Shown one piece after another: positions 17,054-28,518 of a stretch of 35,733 nt of DNA (positions are counted from its first letter, which is position 1; each line of letters opens with the position of its first letter). A model generated the notes under the pieces. That model was given only the letters and a program-made list of their open reading frames with translations, was not told where the DNA came from and did not search any database. Origin of the DNA: Bacteroidota bacterium (GTDB lineage Bacteria; Bacteroidota; Ignavibacteria; Kryptoniales; JAKASW01); NCBI GenBank assembly GCA_021811615.1, contig JAJZNW010000118.1:1-35733 (forward strand), read 5' to 3'. Both the position numbers and the translations under genes were made by a program.

Positions 17054-18465
17054 CCACGGGTTCCTTCGGAGGTTTCTTTCTTGGGCTCATACTTTATCTT
17101 GAGCTGCTGCATCCTGTAACGGAGCCTGGATCTTGTCAGTCCGAGCATCTTAGCCGCCTGGATCTGGTTTCCAGCCGTGAGATCGAGCGTTTGAATTATG
17201 GCTTCCCGCATTACTTCGTCCATCTTAATTCCGTGATCAGGCACTGCAACCAGCCCGACCCCATCCAACGCTTTTTTCGTGTTGAACCCGGGGTGGTGAC
17301 TCAGGAAAGTAAGATGCTCAGGCTTGACGACCGTGTCGGTCTCGAGGAGTGCGATGCGTTCGATTGCATTCTTGAGTTCGCGGACATTTCCCGGCCAGGA
17401 ATAGGTCTCCATGGCCTTTATCGCCTCGGGAGTGAAACCTTTGATCGACTTTCCGAATTTTCTGTTGAATTCTTCGAGGAACGTGTTGGCAAGAAGCGCG
17501 ACATCCTCCACCCTCTCTCTAAGGGAAGGGACATGAAGCTGGGCGATATTCAGCCGGTAATAGAGATCTTCTCTGAACGCACCCTTTTCCACCGCTTCTT
17601 TGAGATTCTTATTGGTTGCAGCAACGATCCTGACATCGACTGAGACTTCCTTCGAACCGCCGAGCCTGTAGAACCGTTTTGTTTCGAGGACCCTCAAAAG
17701 TTTGACCTGGAGTTCCTGCGAAAGCTCGCCGACCTCATCGAGGAGAATCGTTCCGCGGTTTGCGAGTTCGAACTTCCCCTGTCTCATCTTGTCCATGGCG
17801 CCGGTGAACGCGCCCTTCTCGTAACCAAAGAGCTCGCTTTCGGCGAGTTCCTTTGGAATCGCACCGCAGTTTATGGAGATGAATGGGCCGTCCGATCTTT
17901 CGCTCTTCTCGTGAATGAGGCGGGCGATTAGTTCCTTCCCGGATCCGCTTTCACCGATGACCAGGACAGTGGTATCCGCATGAGCGAGCCTTTCGGCAGT
18001 ATGGACCACTTTCTTCAGCTTGTCGCTCTTTCCGATAATGGCGTAAGGGCCGAACTTCTGCTGCAGCTCATCTTTCAGAAGTTCATACCGCCGTTCGAGA
18101 TTTTTCCTGTTCAAAGTCTTATTGATCAGGATTTCAAGTTGTTCGAGGTCGAGCGGTTTGAGGACAAAATCTTCGGCGCCGAGTTTTATCGCGCGGACTG
18201 CGCTGTTCACGTCGGAGAACGCGGTTATGAGTATAACCGGTGTCTCGTTCTTCTCGGCGCGAATTTTCTGCAGAATCTCGAGTCCGGTTATCGAACCGAG
18301 ATAAAGGTCGAGGAGGACTATATCCGGCTGAAACTCTACTATCTGTTGGATCGCTTCTTCCCCCTTGAGGACGGAGGCGACCTCGTAGCCGCTTCTCGTA
18401 AGCACGGCGTTAAGTGAATTATTCAGCAGCTCATCATCATCGACAATCAGTAGTTTGCTGCTCAT
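17050..18465 (-). CDS. NtrC-family sigma-54-dependent response regulator
   Basis: A 471-residue activator with three domains. Residues 1-120 are a receiver with D-D-D at 9-11, phosphoacceptor Asp53 (I-V-L-L-D-L) and Lys103 (L-K-P). Residues 143-380 are the AAA+ sigma-54 interaction domain with Walker A G-E-S-G-S-G-K-E (171-178) and the sigma-54-contacting loop G-A-F-T-G-A (218-223). The C-terminus is a Fis-type HTH (N-Q-I-Q-A-A-K-M-L-G-L-T-R-S-R-L-R-Y-R-M). It should activate sigma-54 promoters when phosphorylated, most likely by the kinase encoded just upstream, whose stop overlaps its start by 4 bp. The regulated genes cannot be told from this window. Confidence 0.96.
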   Translation of the reverse strand: MSSKLLIVDDDELLNNSLNAVLTRSGYEVASVLKGEEAIQQIVEFQPDIVLLDLYLGSITGLEILQKIRAEKNETPVILITAFSDVNSAVRAIKLGAEDFVLKPLDLEQLEILINKTLNRKNLERRYELLKDELQQKFGPYAIIGKSDKLKKVVHTAERLAHADTTVLVIGESGSGKELIARLIHEKSERSDGPFISINCGAIPKELAESELFGYEKGAFTGAMDKMRQGKFELANRGTILLDEVGELSQELQVKLLRVLETKRFYRLGGSKEVSVDVRIVAATNKNLKEAVEKGAFREDLYYRLNIAQLHVPSLRERVEDVALLANTFLEEFNRKFGKSIKGFTPEAIKAMETYSWPGNVRELKNAIERIALLETDTVVKPEHLTFLSHHPGFNTKKALDGVGLVAVPDHGIKMDEVMREAIIQTLDLTAGNQIQAAKMLGLTRSRLRYRMQQLKIKYEPKKETSEGTRG

Positions 18466-20012
18466 GCCTGCCTCCTTCGCTGGAAACGGATGGTGACGAC
18501 GGTACCGGCGCCAGGTTTGCTTTCGAAATTGAGCCCGGCATCGTTGAGCTCGAAAAGACGGTTTGAAATCGAGAGGCCCATGCCGGTCGCGCCTTCTTTG
18601 GTCGTGTAGAACGGCTCCGCGGCAAGTTTGGCGACATCCTCATCCATTCCGGCGCCCGTATCTGAAATACTCAAAACCAATTCCTGCTCGTCGGTCGAAC
18701 CTCCCAGCTTAAATGCGAGCTTCCCCCCGTTTGGCATTGCCTCGATGGAATTCTCAACTATGTTGAGAATCGCGTGAAGTATCTGAGACCTGTCGGCTAA
18801 AATAGCGTCGTTGGATTCGGTGTTTTCGATTGCAAGTTTGATATTGGATTTTTGCAGGGACGTTCTGGCCAGGGCGGCTATTTCCGTCAAAATACCGCCG
18901 AGGCTGATATCGGTCTTGGCAGGAGTCTGCGGCTGAGCGAAATTCATCGTTTCCCTGATCACCTTTTCGATAGCTTTGACTCCTTCGAGCGCAGGTCTTG
19001 TGAATTTCTTCTCGACCGAATCGTCAGGAATGGTGCGGTCGAGGTACTGAACGTTCACCGAAATCACATTCAACGGGTTTCTTATTTCGTGGACCAGACC
19101 ATGAGAAAGTCTGCCGAGAGCACGGAGTTTATCCAGGGCAATGAACCGCTCAAGCCACTCTTTTCGCCTGGTCACATTTCTGATCATAACCAGGTACAGT
19201 GCCTCTTCAGTTCCCACCGGTGCCCCGCTGATGTCCAGCATGACCTTCGAATCACCATGTGAATAAGAGCTCTCGAACTGCACTGATTCGCCCCGCGATA
19301 TTTTCTCGGTGAGCAATTCCCCGAATGGTTTCAGGTCTACAAGTTTCTTCTGGGATAGGATCTTTTCATTGGTCTTCAGAATCTTCCTGGCATGGACATT
19401 GGCCTCGACGACCTGGTTAGTCAACTGACTGATGAGCAGAATTCCGTCGTTGGCAGACGTGAACAGTTGGCGGTACTTGCTCCGTTCGTGTTCCAGCTGG
19501 GTATTCTTCTCCAGGAGTTGCCGGTTTGCAGCTTCCAGTTCGCTCATTTTCGCCTCGAGCCTTCTGACGAGGACTGAATTGTACCCTTTAAGGTATTCAC
19601 CTTCATCGAGGGCGGGATGGAGGGTGGAACCCAAATTTCGTTCGGCTCGCTTGTCGTCTATATTGCCGAGAATGGAGAGAAGGAGGTCGACATCCTCAGT
19701 CTTTCTCAAAACCCTTGTAGCACCGACGCTCATCGCAAACTGCTCGTCTGCGTCACCGGTATATTCGCCTGTCATGATAATAACAGGCACGTCTTTATGA
19801 GAATCATCGGACCGTATTCTTCTGCAGAGCACAAAGCCATCCATCCTCGGCATCAGGGCATCGGAGACGACCACATCGACACTATTTTCCCGCAACGAGT
19901 CAAGCGCCTCGTATCCGTCTGAAGCCACGCTTATCGAGTGCCCCGCGGCCTTAAGAATATCAGCTAGGGCGACAATATTTTCAGGGTTGTCATCTACCAG
20001 TAGGATGTGCAT
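18462..20012 (-). CDS. Cytoplasmic hybrid sensor kinase (receiver-PAS-HisKA-HATPase)
   Basis: A 516-residue histidine kinase without signal peptide or membrane segment. An N-terminal receiver (about 1-120; D-D at 7-8, phosphoacceptor Asp51 in V-V-V-S-D-A) is followed by a coiled-coil stretch (150-185), a PAS domain (185-290), a HisKA dimerisation helix with phosphoacceptor His308 in L-V-H-E-I-R-N-P, and the HATPase domain with N box (N-I-V-E-N-S-I-E-A), G1 (D-T-G-A-G-M) and G2 (G-M-G-L-S-I-S). The NtrB-like H box matches an NtrC-type partner, which is encoded next with a 4-bp overlap. A receiver at the N-terminus suggests that a further kinase acts upstream. The T in the receiver lysine region reads V-L-R-K-T, slightly unlike the usual K-P. 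Confidence 0.95.
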   Translation of the reverse strand: MHILLVDDNPENIVALADILKAAGHSISVASDGYEALDSLRENSVDVVVSDALMPRMDGFVLCRRIRSDDSHKDVPVIIMTGEYTGDADEQFAMSVGATRVLRKTEDVDLLLSILGNIDDKRAERNLGSTLHPALDEGEYLKGYNSVLVRRLEAKMSELEAANRQLLEKNTQLEHERSKYRQLFTSANDGILLISQLTNQVVEANVHARKILKTNEKILSQKKLVDLKPFGELLTEKISRGESVQFESSYSHGDSKVMLDISGAPVGTEEALYLVMIRNVTRRKEWLERFIALDKLRALGRLSHGLVHEIRNPLNVISVNVQYLDRTIPDDSVEKKFTRPALEGVKAIEKVIRETMNFAQPQTPAKTDISLGGILTEIAALARTSLQKSNIKLAIENTESNDAILADRSQILHAILNIVENSIEAMPNGGKLAFKLGGSTDEQELVLSISDTGAGMDEDVAKLAAEPFYTTKEGATGMGLSISNRLFELNDAGLNFESKPGAGTVVTIRFQRRRQA

Positions 20013-20135
20013 TATACAAGCAAGTATCGAGGAATATTTTAACTAAATGAGCTAAAAATAGCAACGACTGGGGAGCCAGTCAAAGCCCGCATTTTCCTCG
20101 GAACCTGATAATCCGCCGTCCCCGGAAGATTTGTC

Positions 20136-22624
<2,489 letters not shown>

Positions 22625-22632
22625 TCATGAAA

Positions 22633-22680
22633 TAAAAAAAACCTCCTCCTGCACTGAGAACGATGGCAAGAAGAGGTTTC
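22633..22680 (-). terminator. Intrinsic terminator of the SAM-I riboswitch
   Basis: On the minus strand AACCTCTTC pairs with GAGGAGGTT (one G-U) around a loop of about 21 nt and is followed by eight T residues. It sits between the aptamer and metY, 45 bp before the start codon: the expected OFF structure when SAM is bound. Confidence 0.9.
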
Positions 22681-22691
22681 AACTCTTGGCT

Positions 22692-22861
22692 CATCTCTCC
22701 CGTGCAGTCCGTCCTTGAAACCAGAACGGATACGGGCAGGAATTAGCACCGGCCTCCCGACTAATCGACATGATTTGCCGGGACGGTTGCCAGGGTTTCG
22801 TAGGGCCTGATCCCTCCACCCTTTCCCGAAGGCGTCTCTCGCGGCAGTCCGATCTGAGATG
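22692..22861 (-). promoter_or_regulatory. SAM-I (S-box) riboswitch aptamer
   Basis: The minus strand carries the S-box core: GGTGGAGGGA (22811-22820), GGCCC, GAAACCC-TGGCAACC, a P3 stem TCCCG/CGGGA, GGTGCTAATTCC (22739-22750), a P4-like hairpin CCCGT...ACGGG, and a closing P1 of CATCTC (22856-22861) with GAGATG (22692-22697). SAM binding should stabilise P1 and let the downstream terminator form, so metYX is turned off when SAM is plentiful. Odd points: about 33 nt lie between the 5' strand of P1 and the core, with two possible small hairpins (GCG-AGAGA-CGC and CCTT-CGGGA-AAGG), whereas this junction is usually short. Confidence 0.95.
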
Positions 22862-23062
22862 CCGAAATATCGCATCCGGGAAACCGCGTATCACTTGACG
22901 TGATATTGAAGCGGTTCTTGATGAAATGGAAAACTTTTTGAAAGAACTAATTCAATTTAGTAATCTTGAATCTAAAATCAAGTATTACGCTTCCTATATT
23001 TTTCCATAATGACAATCCTCCCGTATGCTGGTTTAGCTCGCGGTGGTTAGTTAATTTCGTCC

Positions 23063-23536
23063 ATGAAACTAAACGCATATTTGTCGGGAGGGATGGAGTA
23101 CGCGCAGAATAACGGCGCGGACTGGCGCATTGAAATGGAAACGTGGCTGAAGAAAGATCTCAGTCACACCGCTTTTAACCCGGTCAAGGCCAGCGAACAA
23201 TTCCTGAAAACCCAGTATCCCAGGATCGATTTCAGAGAAACCAAGTTGAACGACCTGGGTCAACACAGGAGGATCGCCGCCGAAATCGTTAGGCTCGATT
23301 CCCAGGAGATCATACTTCGCAGCGATTACATCATCTGTTACTACGATGAAAGCGCCCAGCGCGGAGCTGGTACCAAAGGCGAACTCACTGTGGCGGCGCT
23401 CTTCGCGAAACCGGTTTATCTCGTAAAGGGCATGCCGATCGTCGATATACCGAGCTGGGTGATCGGATGCATGACTGAAATGTTCGACGACTTCGAGACT
23501 CTCAGGAGATTCCTGCAAGACAAATTTTCCGGTTGA
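23063..23536 (+). CDS. Nucleoside 2-deoxyribosyltransferase-like protein
   Basis: A 157-residue protein that looks like the Rossmann-like nucleoside 2-deoxyribosyltransferase superfamily: it opens with A-Y-L-S-G-G-M-E, has a central D-Y-I-I-C-Y-Y-D and the G-A-G-T-K-G-E-L block, in which Glu matches the family's catalytic position, followed by K-P-V-Y-L-V. Members move deoxyribose between bases or hydrolyse nucleoside phosphates; the exact substrate is not evident. There is no clear ribosome site before ATG 23063, as is common in Bacteroidota. It is divergent from the riboswitch-metYX unit, with about 200 bp of AT-rich shared upstream DNA, and stands alone. Confidence 0.72.
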   Translation: MKLNAYLSGGMEYAQNNGADWRIEMETWLKKDLSHTAFNPVKASEQFLKTQYPRIDFRETKLNDLGQHRRIAAEIVRLDSQEIILRSDYIICYYDESAQRGAGTKGELTVAALFAKPVYLVKGMPIVDIPSWVIGCMTEMFDDFETLRRFLQDKFSG

Positions 23537-23708
23537 TCCCCACGGGATTGTGACGCAATTTGAGTCCCAATTCGAATCGCATAAATGGAACCGCCAGGGA
23601 CGCCAAGAGCCGCAAAGGAAATGGTCATAATAAACCGACGGCTCGGGAGACAGTTGCGGTTTGATGGACTTGCGACGTCACCCAAGTTGAGGAATTGAAG
23701 CGCTCCCC

Positions 23709-26612
23709 CTATTTGAGAACCATCATCTTCCGGGTCTGCACATAACTCTGGCCGTTCGACGTTGCAATCAGCCTTACGAAATAGACTCCGCTGGAAAGTC
23801 CTTCGGCGGAGAAAACGGCATCATAAGGTCCACCTGCCGAATAACTGCGATCCGACAGAGTTCTGACTTTTTGTCCGATCACATTGTAGACTGTTAAGCT
23901 CACCCTGCTGTCGGCTTTCAAAGCGAAAGTGATGTGCGTGCTCGGGTTAAACGGGTTGGGGTAGTTCTGGTACAGCTCCGCAAGGTTTTTCAATGTTGGG
24001 ACAGTGACGGTGCTCTCTATGGTTGATAGTATCTGTCTGGCTACGGAGACGGCCCTTTCGAGATCCTGAAGCGTGTCGCCCGCCACAAGGGCAAATGTCA
24101 TCGTCACGCTCGTGTCCGGCAGGATCGAAACCGGTCCTCCCGAAACCACCATCGATATGTCGCTCGGCCCTGCGAAGGAGTTCACTGTGCCGCCGGAAAG
24201 AGCCTGCCATTTCTGGAGTTTGGAAAAGCCATTATAGATGCCGCTGCTGGATGACGCGTTGTCTATAGCCGTATAATTGATCTTTCCTCCGCCGATGAGA
24301 GCGCAACCACAATATGTCCTCGGTACCCGGGTTACATTATATGCGTAACCGAGCTGATAGGTGCTGTCATATGCGGCGTCATTATTCTGACCGTTGACCC
24401 CGATGTCCCAATCGAGGAACAGACCGGCGTAGAAGTTGTCGATACTGATGCTGTTGAGGTTATGGATCTGATATCGGAGGAGGACGAGGCTGCTCGCACT
24501 GTCCGCTTTGAATGCGTAAGTATGAAGCGTAACTCTGATGCCGATTCTGTTATTTACCGAGTTGCTGTCATTGAACATCGAAATGGATTCCTGGTTGGCG
24601 ATCGGCCCTGGTGTTTCGACAGTCACGAGTCCCATCGGCGCGAAGTCGTTGTCTTCCTCGTTTGCGGTGGAATCGCGGGCTTCGTCTACGACATGCGTCG
24701 GCGAAGTTGCCGCCATGAAAGCACCTTCGAAAAGGAGGCTGTCTTTGTCGGGCAGGAATTGGAACCCGGCTCCCTGGTTGTTATTCGGATAGTCGTTGTA
24801 ACCGATGTTCCCTTTGCTCGTCACGGTCGTAAGGATATTGTTAATGTCGAGATTCCGGAACGTCGGGTTTATCAGAACTGTAAATGCCCTGTAGTCACTG
24901 TAGCTGCCGTCGTTGATCTTAATCAGGAATGTTGCGACATAATCGAGCGGGGCATTCGAATTAATTTTGAAACTCATCGGGCCTTTCGCCATATTGAAAG
25001 TCGAATCCGTCGCAAGCGCGCCGATATTCTGGGTGGCATTCACTATCGTTATGTAAGGGTCGGTCGAAGTCAGAGTCAGCTGAAGATTGGTTGTCGCGCT
25101 CAGCCAATCCGTCGCGTTGCCGAACACCTGTACAGTTTCGCCTTCGGTGAACACGCCGTCGTTGTTTCCGCCTACCGAGTCGCTGGGTGTTACGTCTGTT
25201 AACATCACTCCCGGTGACGACACGGTCAGAGCGTTGTACGCATCCACCCTGCCGAACCCGAGCATATTGACATAGGTCGGATTGTTATCGTAAATGTTAT
25301 CCGAGCTGACGCGCACCTGTTCAAGTATCTGCTGCGGGGTATAATTCGGATGCTCGCTCGCCACGAGAGCAGCGACGCCTGCCGCACAGGGCGATGCCAT
25401 GGAAGTACCGCTGAGCTCGGTATAGCTATCGGTTCCCCAGGTGGACATTATGTTGACTCCCGGCGCACAGACCGAAACGTTATAGCTATAGTTGGTGAAG
25501 TATGCCGCGTTGTCATTCTGATCCGTGGCCGCCACCGACATGACGTTGCGGTAATAGGCCGGCGTTTGGAACTCTTCGGAGTGATCGTTACCGGCAGCGG
25601 CGACGACCAGCGCTCCCTCAGCCGTGGCGTAGTCGATAACATCCTGCTCGTAGGGAGAATAGCCGACACCTCCCCAGCTGCAATTGATGACACGTGCACC
25701 ATGGTCCGCCGCGTAGATTATTCCTTCGAATCCGTAGACGATATATGGCTCGCCGTTCTGATCGACCAGATCTTTTTCTGAGGCCTTCACCGCCATGATT
25801 TTACATTTCGGAGCGACCCCGGCAATGCCGATCCTGTTGTTCGCCACCGCCGCGACTATTCCCGCAACGTGAGTACCGTGCTCATAGGGAGGAGGATAAT
25901 CTTCCTCGGGATTGTTGTCCGGCGTTCCGTTCGTGCCGCCAAAATCCCAGCCGATCGAATCGCCGGGGTAGTTTGTATCGGTCCTCCAGTTAGGGTTCTG
26001 CCATATATTCGGAAACAGGTCCGGGTGCATCCAGTTAACACCCGTATCGACGATCCCGACGACAACATTCGAGTCGCCTTCGGTGATATCCCATGCGCTG
26101 AAAGCATTTATCAAGGATAATGCATATTGCGTGGAAAGGAGTGAATCGTTCGGCGTGAAATCGAGTTTGTCCACTTTGTAGATATAATGCGGCACTGCAT
26201 ACTCGATGTCGGGGTTCATCATTATCGACTTTGCCATGAGTGCCGGGGTAACGGTGCTTGTGTAATGTACTACGTAGATATCGTTCAGGATTTCGGAGGT
26301 CTTGTCGAGTCTCATCTTCATGACACCGAGGAGCGATTTCATCGAGACGGGATTTGCCTCAGTCACAATCCGCCTCTGGATCCCCGGCACCTTGAAAAGC
26401 TCCTGCATGCTCGCCTGCACGCCCGGTTTGAACTTCACGATAACCACACCCGGAAGGCACATCTTGGTCGGGTTTATGGCCGACATCGCCTTTTCCCGCG
26501 AAGCCAATTGCCCGCTCACGCTTTTTGCCAGTGAAAATGCATTCGCGCTGCTTGCCGCCATGAAGATGGCGAACACCAGAGCCAGTCTGTACGAGACTTT
26601 ATTTGAACTCAA
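23709..26612 (-). CDS. Secreted subtilisin-like serine protease (S8) with T9SS sorting domain
   Basis: A 967-residue exported protease. The start is a TTG at 26612 with AAGGAG 7 bp upstream and a signal peptide ending near A-N-A. An I9-like propeptide (V-V-I-V-K-F-K-P-G-V) fills about residues 50-150. The catalytic triad is Asp189 (G-I-V-D-T-G), His245 (H-G-T-H-V-A-G) and Ser404 (G-T-S-M-A-S-P), with Asn342 (A-A-G-N-D) for the oxyanion hole. About residues 470-870 are beta-rich and unassigned, and the last 80 carry the T9SS domain (NYPNPFNPST, VYNVIG, SGVYFV). It should act outside the cell on proteins or peptides. Together with the genes at 81 and 6310 it makes three T9SS-dependent predicted hydrolases in this window. 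Confidence 0.95.
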   Translation of the reverse strand: MSSNKVSYRLALVFAIFMAASSANAFSLAKSVSGQLASREKAMSAINPTKMCLPGVVIVKFKPGVQASMQELFKVPGIQRRIVTEANPVSMKSLLGVMKMRLDKTSEILNDIYVVHYTSTVTPALMAKSIMMNPDIEYAVPHYIYKVDKLDFTPNDSLLSTQYALSLINAFSAWDITEGDSNVVVGIVDTGVNWMHPDLFPNIWQNPNWRTDTNYPGDSIGWDFGGTNGTPDNNPEEDYPPPYEHGTHVAGIVAAVANNRIGIAGVAPKCKIMAVKASEKDLVDQNGEPYIVYGFEGIIYAADHGARVINCSWGGVGYSPYEQDVIDYATAEGALVVAAAGNDHSEEFQTPAYYRNVMSVAATDQNDNAAYFTNYSYNVSVCAPGVNIMSTWGTDSYTELSGTSMASPCAAGVAALVASEHPNYTPQQILEQVRVSSDNIYDNNPTYVNMLGFGRVDAYNALTVSSPGVMLTDVTPSDSVGGNNDGVFTEGETVQVFGNATDWLSATTNLQLTLTSTDPYITIVNATQNIGALATDSTFNMAKGPMSFKINSNAPLDYVATFLIKINDGSYSDYRAFTVLINPTFRNLDINNILTTVTSKGNIGYNDYPNNNQGAGFQFLPDKDSLLFEGAFMAATSPTHVVDEARDSTANEEDNDFAPMGLVTVETPGPIANQESISMFNDSNSVNNRIGIRVTLHTYAFKADSASSLVLLRYQIHNLNSISIDNFYAGLFLDWDIGVNGQNNDAAYDSTYQLGYAYNVTRVPRTYCGCALIGGGKINYTAIDNASSSSGIYNGFSKLQKWQALSGGTVNSFAGPSDISMVVSGGPVSILPDTSVTMTFALVAGDTLQDLERAVSVARQILSTIESTVTVPTLKNLAELYQNYPNPFNPSTHITFALKADSRVSLTVYNVIGQKVRTLSDRSYSAGGPYDAVFSAEGLSSGVYFVRLIATSNGQSYVQTRKMMVLK

Positions 26613-26671
26613 TCGTGTACTCCTTGTAATGATAAGAATCTATATCCACGTAGCATCCATTTCAACAAACA

Positions 26672-26705
26672 AAAGGGCCGTACCGGTCCGCCCGATACAG
26701 CCCTT
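26672..26705 (-). terminator. Rho-independent terminator downstream of the 26758-27795 gene
   Basis: A 14-bp stem (26673-26686 with 26692-26705, two G-U pairs, 5-nt loop) followed on the minus strand by TTGTTTGTTG. It lies about 50 bp beyond the stop at 26758 and upstream of the protease gene, so the two genes are separate transcription units. Confidence 0.9.
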
Positions 26706-26757
26706 GAAAAGTCTTGACGGGTGTCGACACCGACACCGCGCTCAGTTTGTTGGATGC

Positions 26758-27795
26758 TTATATCGAAATTCCGATTCCGACATTGACCGCGTTGACCGAA
26801 CCGATGTTGTAATCTGCATTAATATTAACCGGTCCAAGCCCGAAATCGAGCCCGACGAGGGCCCTGAAATTATTCTTGCCCTTAATGTTGAACGCTATCG
26901 GGATGGCCTGCGGTGACGGGTTCAAGCTTGTTGCTGGTGGGGTGAAACTGTAGTTCACATCCATAGAAGAGGTTTCGGCCTGAAGCCCGGCGTAGACAGT
27001 CACAATGGCGAGAGTCTTGCTCACCTCCAGATTGGCTGCAAATGCGGACTCTTTCAAGACGTTAGCTCCCGTCGAATCGTAAATGGAAAAATTCTGCCAA
27101 CCTAACTGCACCGCAATATCCACCGGCACCAGCGGGATATACTGGCTCAGACTGTGACGCACTGCGAAACCGATCAATTGGACCGAGCCGTAATTCGAGA
27201 GCTTAATCTTTGGCAAATACCTGATCAGTACGTCGGTACCGAAAATGCTCCCGACGCCAATCTGAGGTATCGGCACCGGGACTATGCTCAACTTAGTCCA
27301 ACCGGGAATGGTGGGAATAGTGGCCGAGGAATCGAGCGTGAACGTCCTCGAGACACCTCCCATAGTCACCGTCGTGTCCTTTTGCACGTTGAACGTCGCT
27401 TCGCCCGTAGTGTTCTTATCTCCGAAGACGGTCGGGGCATTATTGACGGTGAACGTCGCCGGGACTTGTATATTGAAGGTGTTCGAACCAATGGACCTCT
27501 GGAAGGAGACGGTATCCAAATAGGACATGCTGAAGGTTTGATCCGATGATGGCAGAATCGCCGCCGGCACCTGGACTCCGACGTAGAGGTGCAGACCGAA
27601 GGGAAGAATGCCGCTCATGCCGGCCGAGTGAAAGAGACCGGAGTTAAGGTCGGCTCCGAAAGCGTCTGCCGCCGGCGTCATATATCCCTGCGCATATTGC
27701 GATCCAACTTTGCTCAAAATCCCGCTCAGACCCTGAGCGCTTGCGAAACCCGCAAACGACAGGACGAACATGAACGCGAAAAATCCTTTTCGCAT
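26758..27795 (-). CDS. Predicted outer-membrane beta-barrel protein (DUF6588-like)
   Basis: A 345-residue exported protein with a clean signal peptide (MRKGFFAFMFVLSFAGFASA-Q) and a good ribosome site (GGAGGT just before ATG 27795). The remainder alternates polar and hydrophobic residues, has many Gly, Asn, Ser and Thr and ends in an aromatic-free V-G-I-G-I-S-I strand, as in outer-membrane barrels. The early segment A-D-A-F-G-A-D-L-N-S-G-L-F-H-S-A resembles the Bacteroidota family DUF6588, but I recall this from memory only. Function unknown. Confidence 0.82.
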   Translation of the reverse strand: MRKGFFAFMFVLSFAGFASAQGLSGILSKVGSQYAQGYMTPAADAFGADLNSGLFHSAGMSGILPFGLHLYVGVQVPAAILPSSDQTFSMSYLDTVSFQRSIGSNTFNIQVPATFTVNNAPTVFGDKNTTGEATFNVQKDTTVTMGGVSRTFTLDSSATIPTIPGWTKLSIVPVPIPQIGVGSIFGTDVLIRYLPKIKLSNYGSVQLIGFAVRHSLSQYIPLVPVDIAVQLGWQNFSIYDSTGANVLKESAFAANLEVSKTLAIVTVYAGLQAETSSMDVNYSFTPPATSLNPSPQAIPIAFNIKGKNNFRALVGLDFGLGPVNINADYNIGSVNAVNVGIGISI

Positions 27796-27879
27796 CTTAC
27801 CTCCTCGTTTTTAAGAACAATTTAGCTCGCAGCTGTACCAGCAAGTGTGCCCAAAATCAACGCCAGGACAGAACAGCCG

Positions 27880-28518
27880 TTATTTTAAGGCGCGATTGAG
27901 GCGTTCGGTTACCTCCTTAATTTCACCAATGCCGTCCACTTCAACAAGTAATTTCTTTCCGGCGTAGTAACCCTTCACCGGCTTCGTCTGGTTCTGGTAG
28001 ACCTCGAACCTGCGGAGTATTGTCTCTTCCTTGTCGTCATCCCTCTGGTAGAGCTCGCCGCCGCACTTTGGACATTTCGAGTCTTTGACATTATCGACGG
28101 ATAGATTGTAAATCGCCCCGCAGTTCCTGCAGACGCGCCGCGACGTCAGTCTCTTGAGAAGGACGTTCTTGTCAACTTCCATGCTTACGACCCGGTCCAC
28201 CTTGATTCCTTCTTTCTCGAACACCTTGTCGAGCGCTTCAGCCTGGGGAAGTGTCCTCGGGAAGCCGTCGAGGATGAATCCGTTCACCGCGTCTTTTTCT
28301 TTCAGCCTGTCCTTGATAATTCCGATTACGACGTCATCGGGTACAAGCTCTCCGCGGTCCATGAATGTCTTCGCTTTTTTTCCGAGTTCGGTACCATTCG
28401 CGATCGCCGCCCTCAGTATGTCGCCCGAAGCGATGTGCACGATCTTCAGATTGTTCGAAAGAATCTTTGCCTGTGTCCCTTTTCCAACCCCTGGAGGTCC
28501 GAATAAAATAATTCTCAT
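27880..28518 (-). CDS. adk: Adenylate kinase (zinc-type lid)
   Basis: A 212-residue enzyme interconverting ATP + AMP and 2 ADP. The start ATG 28518 (MRIILFGPPGVGKG) is fixed by the P-loop at residues 7-15 and by AAGGT about 7 bp upstream; the frame extends further 5' only inside rlmN. NMP-binding residues D-G-F-P-R-T follow, and the lid contains four cysteines (130, 133, 149, 152) in C-x2-C...C-x2-C form, a structural zinc site seen in many Gram-positive and thermophilic adenylate kinases. Its ATG overlaps the rlmN stop (ATGA), so it is the last gene of a four-gene operon. Confidence 0.96.
   Translation of the reverse strand: MRIILFGPPGVGKGTQAKILSNNLKIVHIASGDILRAAIANGTELGKKAKTFMDRGELVPDDVVIGIIKDRLKEKDAVNGFILDGFPRTLPQAEALDKVFEKEGIKVDRVVSMEVDKNVLLKRLTSRRVCRNCGAIYNLSVDNVKDSKCPKCGGELYQRDDDKEETILRRFEVYQNQTKPVKGYYAGKKLLVEVDGIGEIKEVTERLNRALK

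Noticed and set aside
24462..25202. A 246-codon ORF antisense to the protease gene
   Set aside because: It is the antisense shadow of a well-supported S8 protease and has no motif or ribosome site.
26720..26731. Perfect 12-bp palindrome GGTGTCGACACC
   Set aside because: A single site between a stop codon and a terminator; no second copy to suggest an operator.
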